A stretch of DNA of 50,035 nt from Candidatus Poribacteria bacterium (GCA_014730235.1 WJIO01000240.1:1-50035); one strand, 5' to 3'; shown: positions 10,256 through 18,990, counted from the first letter of the stretch. Notes: generated by a model not told the origin, from the letters alone. Translations and numbers: made by a program.

Positions 10256-10284
10256 ATTATAACAGGAATAACGACGATGGTCAA
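10256..10284 (-). promoter_or_regulatory. Sigma-70-like promoter for the DUF4838/URO-D operon
   Basis: On the minus strand TTGACC (10279-10284) and TATAAT (10256-10261) are separated by exactly 17 nt, about 50 bp before the DUF4838 start. The -35 box overlaps the stop codon of the upstream Gfo/Idh/MocA gene, so the operon can be transcribed independently of that gene. Confidence 0.65.
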
Positions 10285-11249
10285 CAGGATATGGTGGAAT
10301 TTGTGCGGACAGATTCGTATGCCGATGTTATGATGCGTATGTTTTCCAGACCGGCTGTGCCCGGTGAAATAGGTTCTGCTTCACCTTGCAGGCATTTGTG
10401 GAAATGCTCAAACAGGGGTTTATAGAGGTTCCCGGCTGAGCTTTGCTCCTCTCTCTTTTTGTCACCTATGGTTATATTCAGCTTTCCACCGGAAACTGCC
10501 AGAGAACCCTTAGAGCCGTATATTTCCATTATTGTGCCACCCTGGGGAGTGACGAAACTGCTGAAAGCCGTTGCATGGGCACCGCCTTTCATCTTGATCA
10601 TTACAGTTCCGGTTTCCTCTACTTTCCACCCATTGATCCGGGAATCAGTGAAGGCCGTCACCTGAGACGCTTCACCCAGTATATACGAAAGCAAGTCAAT
10701 TATATGAGACCCTAAGTCCATAAGAACGCCGCCGCCGGCTCTTGCAGGATCCCGCCGCCAGCCACCTTGGTCAATTGAATACCATTTCATCAGGGATGAC
10801 CTGGCATCTATCACCTGACCGATTTCACCATGGGCTATTATTTGTCTGATCCTTTGATAATGTGGGTGGTATCGCATAAGAAAGCATATATGCAGTTGAA
10901 CGTCTTTATCCCTGCATGCGTCTATCATACTCTGACATTCTTTTACATTCATGGCCATCGGTTTTTCACACAATACATGCTTTCCCTTTTCCGCCGCCTG
11001 AATGACATGATCACAGTGAAGGTATACCGGAGTGGCGATATAAGCTGCGTCTATATCAGGATCAGACAAGATGGCATCAACAGAGTCGTAATAAACCGGC
11101 GCTCCGTGTTCCTGAGCAAGTTTTTTTGCTCTGTCCATGTCTCTGACCATAAGGGCGTATAATTCGTTATTTTGAGCTTCGTTAAGGGCTGACATGGTGC
11201 GTCGGTGTGCTATACCGCTTGCTCCTACTACTCCCCATTTGATAGTCAT
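10281..11249 (-). CDS. Gfo/Idh/MocA family NAD(P)-dependent oxidoreductase
   Basis: A 322-residue cytoplasmic dehydrogenase. The N-terminal Rossmann fold starts VVGASGIAHRRT (7-18), and the family catalytic motif CEKPMAMN is at 94-101 (Lys in EKP). A C-terminal alpha/beta domain carries GGVLMDLGSHIIDLL, with the His expected in the substrate pocket. Members oxidise or reduce sugars, inositols or related cyclitols; the substrate here is unknown. Start: ATG with a strong AGGGAGGT site. It precedes the DUF4838/URO-D operon, which has its own promoter overlapping this gene's TGA stop. A MITE-like repeat lies immediately upstream and may supply its promoter. Confidence 0.9.
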   Translation of the reverse strand: MTIKWGVVGASGIAHRRTMSALNEAQNNELYALMVRDMDRAKKLAQEHGAPVYYDSVDAILSDPDIDAAYIATPVYLHCDHVIQAAEKGKHVLCEKPMAMNVKECQSMIDACRDKDVQLHICFLMRYHPHYQRIRQIIAHGEIGQVIDARSSLMKWYSIDQGGWRRDPARAGGGVLMDLGSHIIDLLSYILGEASQVTAFTDSRINGWKVEETGTVMIKMKGGAHATAFSSFVTPQGGTIMEIYGSKGSLAVSGGKLNITIGDKKREEQSSAGNLYKPLFEHFHKCLQGEAEPISPGTAGLENIRIITSAYESVRTNSTISC

Positions 11250-11273
11250 TTTATACCTCCCTAAAACTTACCT

Positions 11274-11302
11274 ATTATTCACTGTTTTTCTCAGAATTGC
11301 AA
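11274..11302 (-). promoter_or_regulatory. Weak candidate promoter inside repeat element C
   Basis: On the minus strand TTGCAA (11297-11302) and AATAAT (11274-11279) are 17 nt apart, about 25 bp before the Gfo/Idh/MocA ATG. The match is partial and lies within a dispersed repeat. Confidence 0.3.
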
Positions 11303-11466
11303 CCGTTAGTCATTTAATTCTATGTTTAATTATAAAATTCGTCATTCCTGCGAAGGCAGAAGACCAGAAAACGCGTTATTTTGGAAAACTGGATTGCTGC
11401 TTTCGCAGGAACGACAGGAACTAATCTTTACTTTTTTAGCAGTATTCATAGAAAAATAGTTAATAC
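11277..11466. repeat. MITE-like element C copy 1, interrupted by a family A palindrome
   Basis: 11277-11314 (starting ATTCACTGTTTTTCTC) is the reverse complement of 28939-28976 with one mismatch. An imperfect inverted end AGAAAAATAGTTAATAC lies at 11450-11466. A long family A hairpin sits inside at 11341-11415: GTCATTCCTGCGAAGGCAG on one side and CTGCTTTCGCAGGAACGAC on the other. The right end touches the stop codon of the serine-hydrolase gene. No gene is seen in this 216-bp gap. Confidence 0.6.
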
Positions 11467-13928
11467 TACTTAATCTTCTTAACTTCTATCTTGACGGGTC
11501 CTTGCTGGAAAGCTGCTTTAATGACTTTGCCGTTTTCATCCCGGATGAACTTAACCTGCGCGTTTACAACCTTCCAGAAAAACTCATCCTTTGAACCTGG
11601 AAATATCTGAACTTTTGGCTGACCTGACATCTGACTCATGAGTTTGTCGTCTTCTTTTGTTATTGTTAAAACAGCCCGACCAAAATCATATTCACCAACA
11701 TAGTCATCAAGTATCTCAGGATCGATATCAACTTCTTTTCGTCCTTCATCAGACATCTTTTCAGCTTTTATCTCAAGATTCGATTGGTAGTGCATAGCAT
11801 GAGTTACATTGCCGCTTTCATCCCGGATGAATTCAATCTGAGCGTCAACTACTTTCCAGAAGAATTTATCTTTTGCTTCCGGGAATATCTGGGATTTTGG
11901 CTGTCCAATCAACTGGGCCATGAGTTTTCCGTCTTCTTTCGTAATTTTCATTATACCACCATTACCATAATCATAATTTCCTACGTAATCATCATATAAA
12001 CCGGTATTTATGCTATCATCCTCAGTATGAATTTCCATTTGTTCCATGTGCTCCCATAAGTATAGATTAACGGCAAGCTGGGATATTGCTGAAGCAATAA
12101 TTCCCGGAGAGCCTTCTTTAGGTGTGGGAGGAGGTAGTGCATTGGTTAGAACCACTACTGTAAAATTGTGTTCCGGTATACGTTTTATATATGCATTAAA
12201 TCCATCAAAACCGCCGCCGTGATGTATGTTCTTTAAGCCACGAGCATCTGAAATCATCCAGCCATAACCATACTTTGCACCCATTGCGTTGGCTTCACTA
12301 TCGTCTTTAAGCCTTGCCGGTGTAAAGGCAGCATTAAGGCTTTCTTCACTCAGGATTTCGCCGTTAAATATGGCCTCGTTCCAGCGATACATGTCATCTA
12401 TTGTAGAATACATAGCACCAGCACCGCCGGCCTGAGACATATCCCATTTGTCGGCTGGTTGTAGTTTACCCTCTTTGTTTGAATAACCACGAGCTTCATT
12501 TTCCAGGTCCAGATCCCAGCTATGTATACCTGTCCTTTCCATATCCAAAGGCTTAAAGAATTTCTCGTCCAGATACTCGCCCAGAGTTTTACCTGAAATT
12601 TTCTCCACTATATAACCCAGAATGAAGTAACCGGAGTTATTGTAAAGCCACTTTTCCCCCGGATCAAAATCATAGGAATAACTCTTTATAGCATTTACCA
12701 TTTCTTCGGGAGTTATCTTTTTATCCATATTTTTAAAGAATTCAGGATTGGATGTAAAGCTGTGAATACCAGAAGTATGGGTAAGTAGATGATATATTGT
12801 CACTTCATCCCCTCTAGGGAAATCCGGTATAAATTTGGACAGCTTATCTTCTACACTGCTCTTACCTTCTTCCTGCATTTTTAGTATTGCAGCGGCGACA
12901 AACTGCTTTGTTATAGAGCCGATGCGGAATATGGTATCTGTATCAGCGGTGATTTTTTCCTCCATATTGGCATAACCAAAGGCTTTTTTATATATAAGAC
13001 CCCCATCCTGAGCTATCAGTATTGCTACAGCCGGAGTTTTCCCTTCGGTAGCTTCTTTTAACTCGTTTTCAAGCATGGTTTCAGCAGGCGGCACGGGGAT
13101 ATTTGGATCTGCTCCTTTTTCCAGCAGGAATTGCATCATATCCTGTCTTCCGAATATCTGAGCGGCGTTATAGGGAGTCAGACCTGATTTATCCTTTAAA
13201 TCCACATCCGCGCCCTGAGAAAGAAATGTTTCAAGCCTGTCTTCATCCCCTGTGTATGCAGCTATAATCATCTTATCGGCAACAATTTCAGGTTTGACAA
13301 TTCGGCATGAGAAGGCCCAATCCATGATTCCGTTCTGTATTTTAAGGAGAATGTGGTTGCTGCCTTTTTTCAAATCCGCTTTTACAATATCATGATCCTT
13401 AACCAAAGCCCGGGCTACCCAATGTTCATGTAACATTTCACCATTTATCCAGACCTTAACAGCATCGTCACTGCCAATGCCAAGAAAGACCTGTTTGTCT
13501 TCTTCTAACACGACTTCGGCATAGGCATAAGCTACCGCATATTCGGTATACCCTAAGGCTTTATTCAGATTAACAACACCAAATTCATTTGAATTAGTAA
13601 TATCAGGTCTAGAAATATAATATTTCCAGGTGTATGTTTCACCATCAATTTTCACTTCCGTTCCTGATTCTGGTTTTATTTCTGCCTCGCCATTATATTC
13701 TTCCATTAGGTCTTTTTCAAAATATGTCTTTTCTTTTTCGGATGTTTCGTCATGGGGGACAGGTATTGGGCCCAGGAGTAACCATCTGGTCATGAATACC
13801 CCTGCTTCTGGATTTTCATACACTGTATTTTCTACCTCCGAAACTTTTGTGACAGCAGCACACGCAAAAGCTGACACGATCAGGGAAACAAAAGTAAACA
13901 AAATCCTGCCTTTAGTAAACACTGTCAT
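11466..13928 (-). CDS. Secreted serine hydrolase (class C beta-lactamase family) with ankyrin repeats and DUF3471-like tails
   Basis: An 820-residue exported protein. The signal peptide covers about residues 1-24 (FTFVSLIVSAFACA). Next is a beta-rich domain (about 45-210) with RWLLLGPIPVPHD and GSDDAVKVWINGE, a pattern common in secreted proteins of uncultivated bacteria. Ankyrin repeats follow at about 218-278 (LLEKGADPN). The beta-lactamase/D-aminopeptidase domain (about 290-605) has nucleophile motif SITK (338-341), YNN (429-431) and HGG (570-572), all intact. The tail holds two similar units of about 75 residues (YVGNYDYG... and YVGEYDFG...) resembling DUF3471. The family includes peptidases and esterases, so antibiotic resistance is not implied. 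The ATG has AAAGGA close upstream. The last 3 bp touch a dispersed repeat. Confidence 0.9.
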   Translation of the reverse strand: MTVFTKGRILFTFVSLIVSAFACAAVTKVSEVENTVYENPEAGVFMTRWLLLGPIPVPHDETSEKEKTYFEKDLMEEYNGEAEIKPESGTEVKIDGETYTWKYYISRPDITNSNEFGVVNLNKALGYTEYAVAYAYAEVVLEEDKQVFLGIGSDDAVKVWINGEMLHEHWVARALVKDHDIVKADLKKGSNHILLKIQNGIMDWAFSCRIVKPEIVADKMIIAAYTGDEDRLETFLSQGADVDLKDKSGLTPYNAAQIFGRQDMMQFLLEKGADPNIPVPPAETMLENELKEATEGKTPAVAILIAQDGGLIYKKAFGYANMEEKITADTDTIFRIGSITKQFVAAAILKMQEEGKSSVEDKLSKFIPDFPRGDEVTIYHLLTHTSGIHSFTSNPEFFKNMDKKITPEEMVNAIKSYSYDFDPGEKWLYNNSGYFILGYIVEKISGKTLGEYLDEKFFKPLDMERTGIHSWDLDLENEARGYSNKEGKLQPADKWDMSQAGGAGAMYSTIDDMYRWNEAIFNGEILSEESLNAAFTPARLKDDSEANAMGAKYGYGWMISDARGLKNIHHGGGFDGFNAYIKRIPEHNFTVVVLTNALPPPTPKEGSPGIIASAISQLAVNLYLWEHMEQMEIHTEDDSINTGLYDDYVGNYDYGNGGIMKITKEDGKLMAQLIGQPKSQIFPEAKDKFFWKVVDAQIEFIRDESGNVTHAMHYQSNLEIKAEKMSDEGRKEVDIDPEILDDYVGEYDFGRAVLTITKEDDKLMSQMSGQPKVQIFPGSKDEFFWKVVNAQVKFIRDENGKVIKAAFQQGPVKIEVKKIK

Positions 13929-14000
13929 TTCCTTTCACATTTGTCTAAGTTCATTTAACCAAAAACAACCAGAGTAGATAATGCAACAAATTTGCCATTT

Positions 14001-15308
14001 TTATTGGGAAAATTGAACCTGATCTTCACCTGCATCGTTTTTCACTTCGCCATCTTTGTTGCCATCTATAATATTGCCCTCTATCTTAACTCTCCGGGCT
14101 TTTTCTCCTACCCATACACCATACTCCTGGGTCTTATCAACCTCAGAACGGGTGTCGGTAATCTCGTTGTTTATGATGGTTGTATCATGAGTTTCGCCGT
14201 TGATGTATATACCGCATCCTTGGTCGCATGTGCCGTTGTTGATTATCCTGTTTTTTTCCAGTATGTTTCTGTGACCGCCGGTGTATTCGGGTTCGTTGCG
14301 GAAAAATACACCGTGTTTGCAGTTACCTTTTATTAGATTATTACGGAAAATATTGTCAGTGTCCTTATGACCTATTGATATACCGAACTGACCATTGTTG
14401 TAGACTTCATTTCGTTCAAACAGACCATGCCTGACACGCCAGCACAGGAATATGCCATCCGAACCGTTGCTGTAAGATTTATTGTTACGCATTACCGGCC
14501 TCTGGGAACCGCTGCCGGGGTGGAATCCTAAGGTTGCGTTGTGATGGGATATGCAGTCTTCTATGATAATATCATTGCTTTGCTGGAAACTTACGCCGTC
14601 ACCGTTGTAGCTTTGCGTTGTGCATTTTCTGATATAGACTTTATTGGACCTATACAGGAATATACCAGCCCCTCTGCATCCGTTTAGATGGTCGTTATTA
14701 TCCCGATTTCCATCAACGACTAAATTTTCAATATTGACGTTATCCACATAATACCCGCTTATGACTGGAAATGTGGTTCGGGCTGTGGCGTTGTTATGAA
14801 CCATACAATCGGCATTTAAAGGCCTGGTTATTATAAATTCACCGTCTTTTTCACCAATTATCGTAGCTACTGTGGTATGAAATCCTCCTGAGCGATCATC
14901 GGCTACTGTAACGCCTATGCCTATTTTGAATCCAGAGGGGTCAACCGGTGTTATGGCTTCCTGCCCATAGTCGCCGTCGGTCGCCAGTGGGGAACAGAAG
15001 CTGTTACATTTATATAAGACTGTTTTTTCTCCTGCACCTGTGATGTTTACATTGCTTCGGAGATGTAGAGAATCATTCATCTGGTATTCTCCCGGGCCGA
15101 TCTCCACAGTTCCGCCGCCTAATCCAGCGACGTAGTCAACAGCCGACTGTAAAACTACGTTATCTGAACCAACAATATCAGCATCCTTAAGGCCGACTTT
15201 AATATATATACCATTTTTCATTTCATCTTCCTTTTCTTCTGAATACAGATTATCTGTCTTTACAAAGAGAATTATTGCAAGGGTAAAAATAATCTTCAGT
15301 ATAACCAT
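14001..15308 (-). CDS. Right-handed parallel beta-helix repeat protein (pectate-lyase-like fold)
   Basis: A 435-residue protein with an N-terminal signal (hydrophobic residues 4-16). The first turn has the pectate-lyase superfamily pattern LQSAVDYVAGLGGGTVEIGP (about 54-73), followed by LRSNVNITGAG. The rest is a regular series of about 22-residue beta-helix rungs with asparagine ladders (IENLVVDGNRDNNDHLNG, NKVYIRKCTTQSYNGDG, NDIIIEDCISHHN). Such proteins bind, cleave or epimerise acidic polysaccharides; no catalytic residues can be named with confidence. ATG with AAAGGG about 6 nt upstream. It lies 34 nt after the acetyltransferase gene and 72 nt before the serine hydrolase, all in the same direction. 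Confidence 0.85.
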   Translation of the reverse strand: MVILKIIFTLAIILFVKTDNLYSEEKEDEMKNGIYIKVGLKDADIVGSDNVVLQSAVDYVAGLGGGTVEIGPGEYQMNDSLHLRSNVNITGAGEKTVLYKCNSFCSPLATDGDYGQEAITPVDPSGFKIGIGVTVADDRSGGFHTTVATIIGEKDGEFIITRPLNADCMVHNNATARTTFPVISGYYVDNVNIENLVVDGNRDNNDHLNGCRGAGIFLYRSNKVYIRKCTTQSYNGDGVSFQQSNDIIIEDCISHHNATLGFHPGSGSQRPVMRNNKSYSNGSDGIFLCWRVRHGLFERNEVYNNGQFGISIGHKDTDNIFRNNLIKGNCKHGVFFRNEPEYTGGHRNILEKNRIINNGTCDQGCGIYINGETHDTTIINNEITDTRSEVDKTQEYGVWVGEKARRVKIEGNIIDGNKDGEVKNDAGEDQVQFSQ

Positions 15309-15342
15309 GTCTAACCCTTTGGTTGATAGTTTGTTTATCTGG

Positions 15343-15828
15343 TTAAATAATTGTTTCGTAGAGTATATCTATTTTTTCCTCACCATTATCAGATTTTGTG
15401 GACTTAAGGAATAGCCCATGCAAGGATACCGAATTAAAGGGTATGCTGGAAAGCTTTTTCATAGATTTACCTAACTTGCTGTCGGATGCTATGGTAAAAT
15501 GAAGCTTAGTGCATCCCATTTCCCTCGCAACATCCCTTATCTGTTTGTTAAGCTTCTGAGTAACGAGCTTCCCGCGATATGTTTCCCTTACAAATATCTG
15601 CCATATAAATAATATGGAAGGATCATCCTGACTTATAAAGCACAATATAAAACCTACGATCTCATTATCACTTTCAGCAACAAGGCAGGTTTTTGTAAAA
15701 TATTCTGATAATATACGATACAAGTACTTGTCGTAGGTCCTGAGAGTCAGGCTTCCATCCACAAGGTTATATATTGATTCCACATCGTCAGGGGTAATAT
15801 TTCGTATATAAATTTTTTCTTCGCTCAC
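15343..15828 (-). CDS. GNAT N-acetyltransferase resembling diaminobutyrate acetyltransferase (EctA-like)
   Basis: A 161-residue acetyltransferase. The order LTLRTYDKYLYRILSEYF, TCLVAESDNEIVGFILCF, SILFIWQIFVRETYRGK closely follows EctA, the enzyme that acetylates 2,4-diaminobutyrate in ectoine synthesis, including the rare FxWQ strand before the acetyl-CoA loop. In the pyrophosphate loop the usual RGxGL/A is changed to RGKLVTQKL. Start is GTG at 15828 with only a weak ribosome site. No ectB or ectC is in the window, so ectoine synthesis is not supported and the substrate may be another diamino compound. It lies between purQ (153 nt gap with repeat remnants) and the beta-helix gene. Confidence 0.7.
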   Translation of the reverse strand: MSEEKIYIRNITPDDVESIYNLVDGSLTLRTYDKYLYRILSEYFTKTCLVAESDNEIVGFILCFISQDDPSILFIWQIFVRETYRGKLVTQKLNKQIRDVAREMGCTKLHFTIASDSKLGKSMKKLSSIPFNSVSLHGLFLKSTKSDNGEEKIDILYETII

Positions 15829-15884
15829 AATTTATTTCTCTGTTCATCAGAACATTTAAGTGATTACCAATAAATATCCTTAAG

Positions 15885-15975
15885 TTCCTTTACTAAAGGG
15901 GGATAAAAGGGGGATCCGTGTCAATAAATATTTTCAACTTTCTCCTAATGGGCAAAGCTGAATATGTTTTTTGAT
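15885..15975. repeat. Degenerate family B repeat remnants
   Basis: AAAGGGGGATAAAAGGGGGAT followed by CTTTCTCCTAATGGGC and GCTGAATATGTTTTTTGA are pieces of the family B element in mixed orientation. They fill the gap between purQ and the acetyltransferase. Confidence 0.5.
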
Positions 15976-15981
15976 AGATAC

Positions 15982-16779
15982 TTACAACTTTTCACGGGCA
16001 TAATTCACGGCATTTCTGAATATGGCCAGACCATCACCCTCTTCTGGCAAATCCTCCCTGGTCCATCTTGGATGGTTGTATCTGGTCAAGTATCGTTCAG
16101 GATGGGGCATCAGTCCGAATATTCGACCGGTAGAATCGCATATCCCGGCGATGTTCCGATCTGAGCCGTTGGGATTCCAGGGATAATCGGCTTTGTTGCC
16201 TTCAGCATCCACATATTTAAACACCACCTGACCGTTGGCTTCCAGCTTATCTAGTATATCCTCTCCGGCTGTTGTAAATTTTCCCTCCGCATGGGCTATG
16301 GGCAGGTAGATAATATCTTTTATCTCCCTTGTAAATACACATTTACCGTTGCTGTTTGCCTGGTGCTTCATATATACCCAGCGACATTCAAATTTACCCG
16401 AATCGTTGCTATATAGCGTAGTCTCCTGGACATCGCTTATACCTTCAAAACCGGGAAGCAGTCCAGCCTTAACCATGACCTGAAAGCCGTTGCATATGCC
16501 TATAACCAGCTTTCCGTCAGCCACAAAATTCTCCAGGGGTTTTCTAAGCCTGTATTTCAACTCGTTGGCCAGGATTTTCCCGGCGGCTATGTCGTCACCG
16601 TAGGAAAATCCGCCGGGAATAGCCATTATATAGTATGCGGATAATTCCTTTTCACCCCTGATGAGCTGATTAATATGAACCAGATCCACCTCTGCACCGG
16701 CTGTCTTAAAGGCATGAGCCGTCTCATAATCGCAGTTAGTGCCAGCAGTTCTCAGGGCTATAACTTTTACTTTTTTCAT
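15982..16779 (-). CDS. purQ: Phosphoribosylformylglycinamidine synthase, glutaminase subunit
   Basis: A 265-residue class I glutamine amidotransferase subunit of FGAM synthase, which supplies ammonia for the fourth step of purine synthesis. Features: ALRTAGTNCDYET at the start, PGGFSYGDDIAAGKI (55-69) forming the oxyanion region, nucleophile C96 in GICNGFQ, and the His-Glu pair in MPHPERY (about 226-228). It is slightly longer than the compact Bacillus-type PurQ (about 227 residues). Its ATG lies 3 nt after the Gfo/Idh/MocA stop, so it is in the same operon as that gene and the epimerase. No other purine gene is near, which is unusual for purQ. Confidence 0.9.
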   Translation of the reverse strand: MKKVKVIALRTAGTNCDYETAHAFKTAGAEVDLVHINQLIRGEKELSAYYIMAIPGGFSYGDDIAAGKILANELKYRLRKPLENFVADGKLVIGICNGFQVMVKAGLLPGFEGISDVQETTLYSNDSGKFECRWVYMKHQANSNGKCVFTREIKDIIYLPIAHAEGKFTTAGEDILDKLEANGQVVFKYVDAEGNKADYPWNPNGSDRNIAGICDSTGRIFGLMPHPERYLTRYNHPRWTREDLPEEGDGLAIFRNAVNYAREKL

Positions 16780-16782
16780 TTT

Positions 16783-17907
16783 TTATACCTGTATTGTTTC
16801 AAATGTTGTTCTTAGTTCCTGGGATTTGCCTGTTTCAGCGGAGCGATAAGCTTTGTCAAAAATCTCTATCACATGACGGGCATGTTCGGCTGTAACTATA
16901 GATGGTTTATCCTCCCGAATCCAGTCCACCAACTGCATGATGTCTTCGTAAACATGGGCTTCCTGAATTTTTCGATGCGGGCCTACCACATGGGGTAAAA
17001 CCGAAAGCGTTCCTTCTTCATCAGCTAAATTCTTACCTGGATAATCAATGGTTTTGCCATTCAGGTTTCCACCGTTTATCACACCTTTTGTTCCAAAGAT
17101 AAGTGGTGTTCCCATTCCCGGCATTCCACCGGCAGCAGCACCGTATACAAAGGCAAACAGAGAATCGCCAAAATCCAGCACCATAAAGGTGTTGTCATCC
17201 ATATCCGTAGGCAGCATTTCACCCCGGAACTCCCGTTCGTGAATACGCACACCAGAAAAAGCTGTAACTCGTTTGGCGGGGCCCAATATACCCGTCATGG
17301 TATGCAGTCCGTATACCGTCATATCAAACAAAGGTCCGCCGCCGGGTTTTCGGAAATACCAGGCTGGATTTATGTTTGAAAGGAGATCATCACCATGCCG
17401 GACGGATTCATTTTCATGATACCTGCCGAAAGCTGCGCCTGTGGCTGCCCATGTCAATGTTCCCAGAGCGCCATTCATCACAAGGCGTCGGATTTCTTGA
17501 AAAAGCGGTCTCAGCATTTGACCCGGACAGGCAACTAATTTCACATTATGCTTTTGGGCTAATTCGATGAGTTCATCAGCTTCCTCAACGGTAGTAGTCA
17601 TGGTTTTGTTGAAATGGGCGTGTATCCCCCGCTGAATGGCCATCTTTCCCTGCTCATAATGGACACCAATAGGCGAGGCAACGGTAATAGCATCAACATT
17701 GCCGGAGTCCAGCAGTTCCTCATAGCTCTCATAAGCACTGGGTATGTCAAATTTTTCCGCCGCAACCTTTGCCCTTCCGGGAACAGGATCACAGACTGCC
17801 GTCATGCGAACCCGGTCATGCACATCTTCCAGGGATAAATGGGGCATGATACCCCTTACGGATATACTTCCAGCACCAACTACACCCACACGCACTACAT
17901 TACTCAT
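16783..17907 (-). CDS. Gfo/Idh/MocA family oxidoreductase
   Basis: A 374-residue NAD(P)-dependent dehydrogenase. The Rossmann motif GVVGAGSISVRG is at 8-19. The usual catalytic EKP motif is replaced by NKT at 100-102 (HFNKTMTTT); the lysine is kept. The C-terminal domain has GGGPLFDMTVYGLHTM with the expected Asp and His. No signal peptide, so cytoplasmic. The substrate is probably a sugar or cyclitol. The ATG (with GGAGGG about 7 nt upstream) overlaps the TGA of the epimerase gene by 4 bp, showing translational coupling; purQ follows after 3 nt. Confidence 0.9.
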   Translation of the reverse strand: MSNVVRVGVVGAGSISVRGIMPHLSLEDVHDRVRMTAVCDPVPGRAKVAAEKFDIPSAYESYEELLDSGNVDAITVASPIGVHYEQGKMAIQRGIHAHFNKTMTTTVEEADELIELAQKHNVKLVACPGQMLRPLFQEIRRLVMNGALGTLTWAATGAAFGRYHENESVRHGDDLLSNINPAWYFRKPGGGPLFDMTVYGLHTMTGILGPAKRVTAFSGVRIHEREFRGEMLPTDMDDNTFMVLDFGDSLFAFVYGAAAGGMPGMGTPLIFGTKGVINGGNLNGKTIDYPGKNLADEEGTLSVLPHVVGPHRKIQEAHVYEDIMQLVDWIREDKPSIVTAEHARHVIEIFDKAYRSAETGKSQELRTTFETIQV

Positions 17908-18800
17908 AACAAATCCCTCCAGGATGTCTTATGTTCCCAGCCAACGGCTTTTTTCAACTTATCACAGTTGAGGAATGAATCATTTCCCTTCATATAACCG
18001 GCCTTGAATAAAGGCAATAATTCCGGTTTGAATTTTTCCACCAGTTCCCGGGAAGTTTCCAAGGCTGTTGTATCGTCTGAATTCAGAAAATAAACATCAT
18101 GATGCGGCAAATCCGATGAGGCTTCCATTAAAAGACGATGAGCGCTTGCCACATCTTCACTCCCTACCCAGCACCACATCCAGTCAGACCAACCACCAGT
18201 TGGACTGGCATTATCGGCCATTTTTTGACGCCGTTCCGGCGGCGTAATTCCGGCTGGCCGGGTTATGTATGTCCTTATTCCATAACCCCTTGAAAAGCTG
18301 GCTAGGAGATCTTCTCCGGCTTTTTTAGAATAGCTGTAAGAATCTTCAGGATAGCTTGGATGCTTTTCATTTATAGGCAGGAAATGTATGGGAAATTGGT
18401 CCTTGCTGATTCGGAATCCATGACCCAGAGCGCAGTTACTTCCAGCCATTACTACAATTTTTACATTGGCTTCAACAGCCGCCTGCATGAGATAATAAGT
18501 ACCAAGCATATTGGTTTTGAATGTAGCGTCAAAGGGGATTCCCTGTTCTTCTGCTCTATCCCGCATATTAGGATGATCAACAGGCCAGGGCTGCGCCCCC
18601 AGATGCTGGATAACTTCAACCCCTTCCATCATCTTTTGACAATCCTGAAAATTTACCAGATCACCCTGGACCCAGGGGTAATCGGATAACTCCTCCGGTG
18701 GTTTTCGGCGAGATGTTAATACAAGCTCGTATTTATCCGCCAGTTCTCGAACGACATATCCAGCCAGTCGTCCACTGGCACCTGTAACTAATACTTTCAT
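17904..18800 (-). CDS. NAD-dependent epimerase/dehydratase (extended SDR)
   Basis: A 298-residue extended short-chain dehydrogenase. The dinucleotide motif TGASGRLAGYV is at 6-16, the active-site YxxxK is Y155/K159 in DSYSYSKKAGED, and ITRPAGITPP follows. The family covers nucleotide-sugar epimerases, dehydratases and uronate dehydrogenases. The short N-terminal motif and length are compatible with a uronate-dehydrogenase-like enzyme, but that is only a guess. ATG with GGAGAGG close upstream. It is first in the operon with a Gfo/Idh/MocA enzyme and purQ, transcribed divergently from the GHMP kinase. Promoter seen at 18854-18882. Confidence 0.85.
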   Translation of the reverse strand: MKVLVTGASGRLAGYVVRELADKYELVLTSRRKPPEELSDYPWVQGDLVNFQDCQKMMEGVEVIQHLGAQPWPVDHPNMRDRAEEQGIPFDATFKTNMLGTYYLMQAAVEANVKIVVMAGSNCALGHGFRISKDQFPIHFLPINEKHPSYPEDSYSYSKKAGEDLLASFSRGYGIRTYITRPAGITPPERRQKMADNASPTGGWSDWMWCWVGSEDVASAHRLLMEASSDLPHHDVYFLNSDDTTALETSRELVEKFKPELLPLFKAGYMKGNDSFLNCDKLKKAVGWEHKTSWRDLL

Positions 18801-18853
18801 GGTAGCCTCTCCTGAATAATTTCCTTAAATTGGTAACTATCGTAATATTTCAC

Positions 18854-18882
18854 ATTATATCACTTAGTAAAAATTCGATCAA
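18854..18882 (-). promoter_or_regulatory. Sigma-70-like promoter for the epimerase operon
   Basis: On the minus strand TTGATC (18877-18882) and a perfect TATAAT (18854-18859) are 17 nt apart, about 55 bp before the epimerase ATG. It lies in the divergent region shared with the GHMP kinase gene. Confidence 0.65.
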
Positions 18883-18890
18883 TATACATT

Positions 18891-18940
18891 TCTCATTACG
18901 AGAAAAATTGAAAAGATTTATTGAAAATTACTTATTTTTC
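18891..18940. repeat. Family B tail repeat
   Basis: ATTGAAAATTACTTATTTTT (18919-18938) and its upstream AT-rich part match 21697-21738 and the 3' end of the family B copy ending near 23008. It lies between the epimerase promoter and the GHMP kinase ribosome site. Confidence 0.5.
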
Positions 18941-18990
18941 ACATATTACCCTCCTCAACCTGATATTTCTATACGAGGAGGTATACTGGA

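Noticed and set aside
11466-13928. Antibiotic-resistance beta-lactamase
   Set aside because: The class C fold is shared by many esterases and peptidases, and the fused domains and context do not suggest drug resistance.
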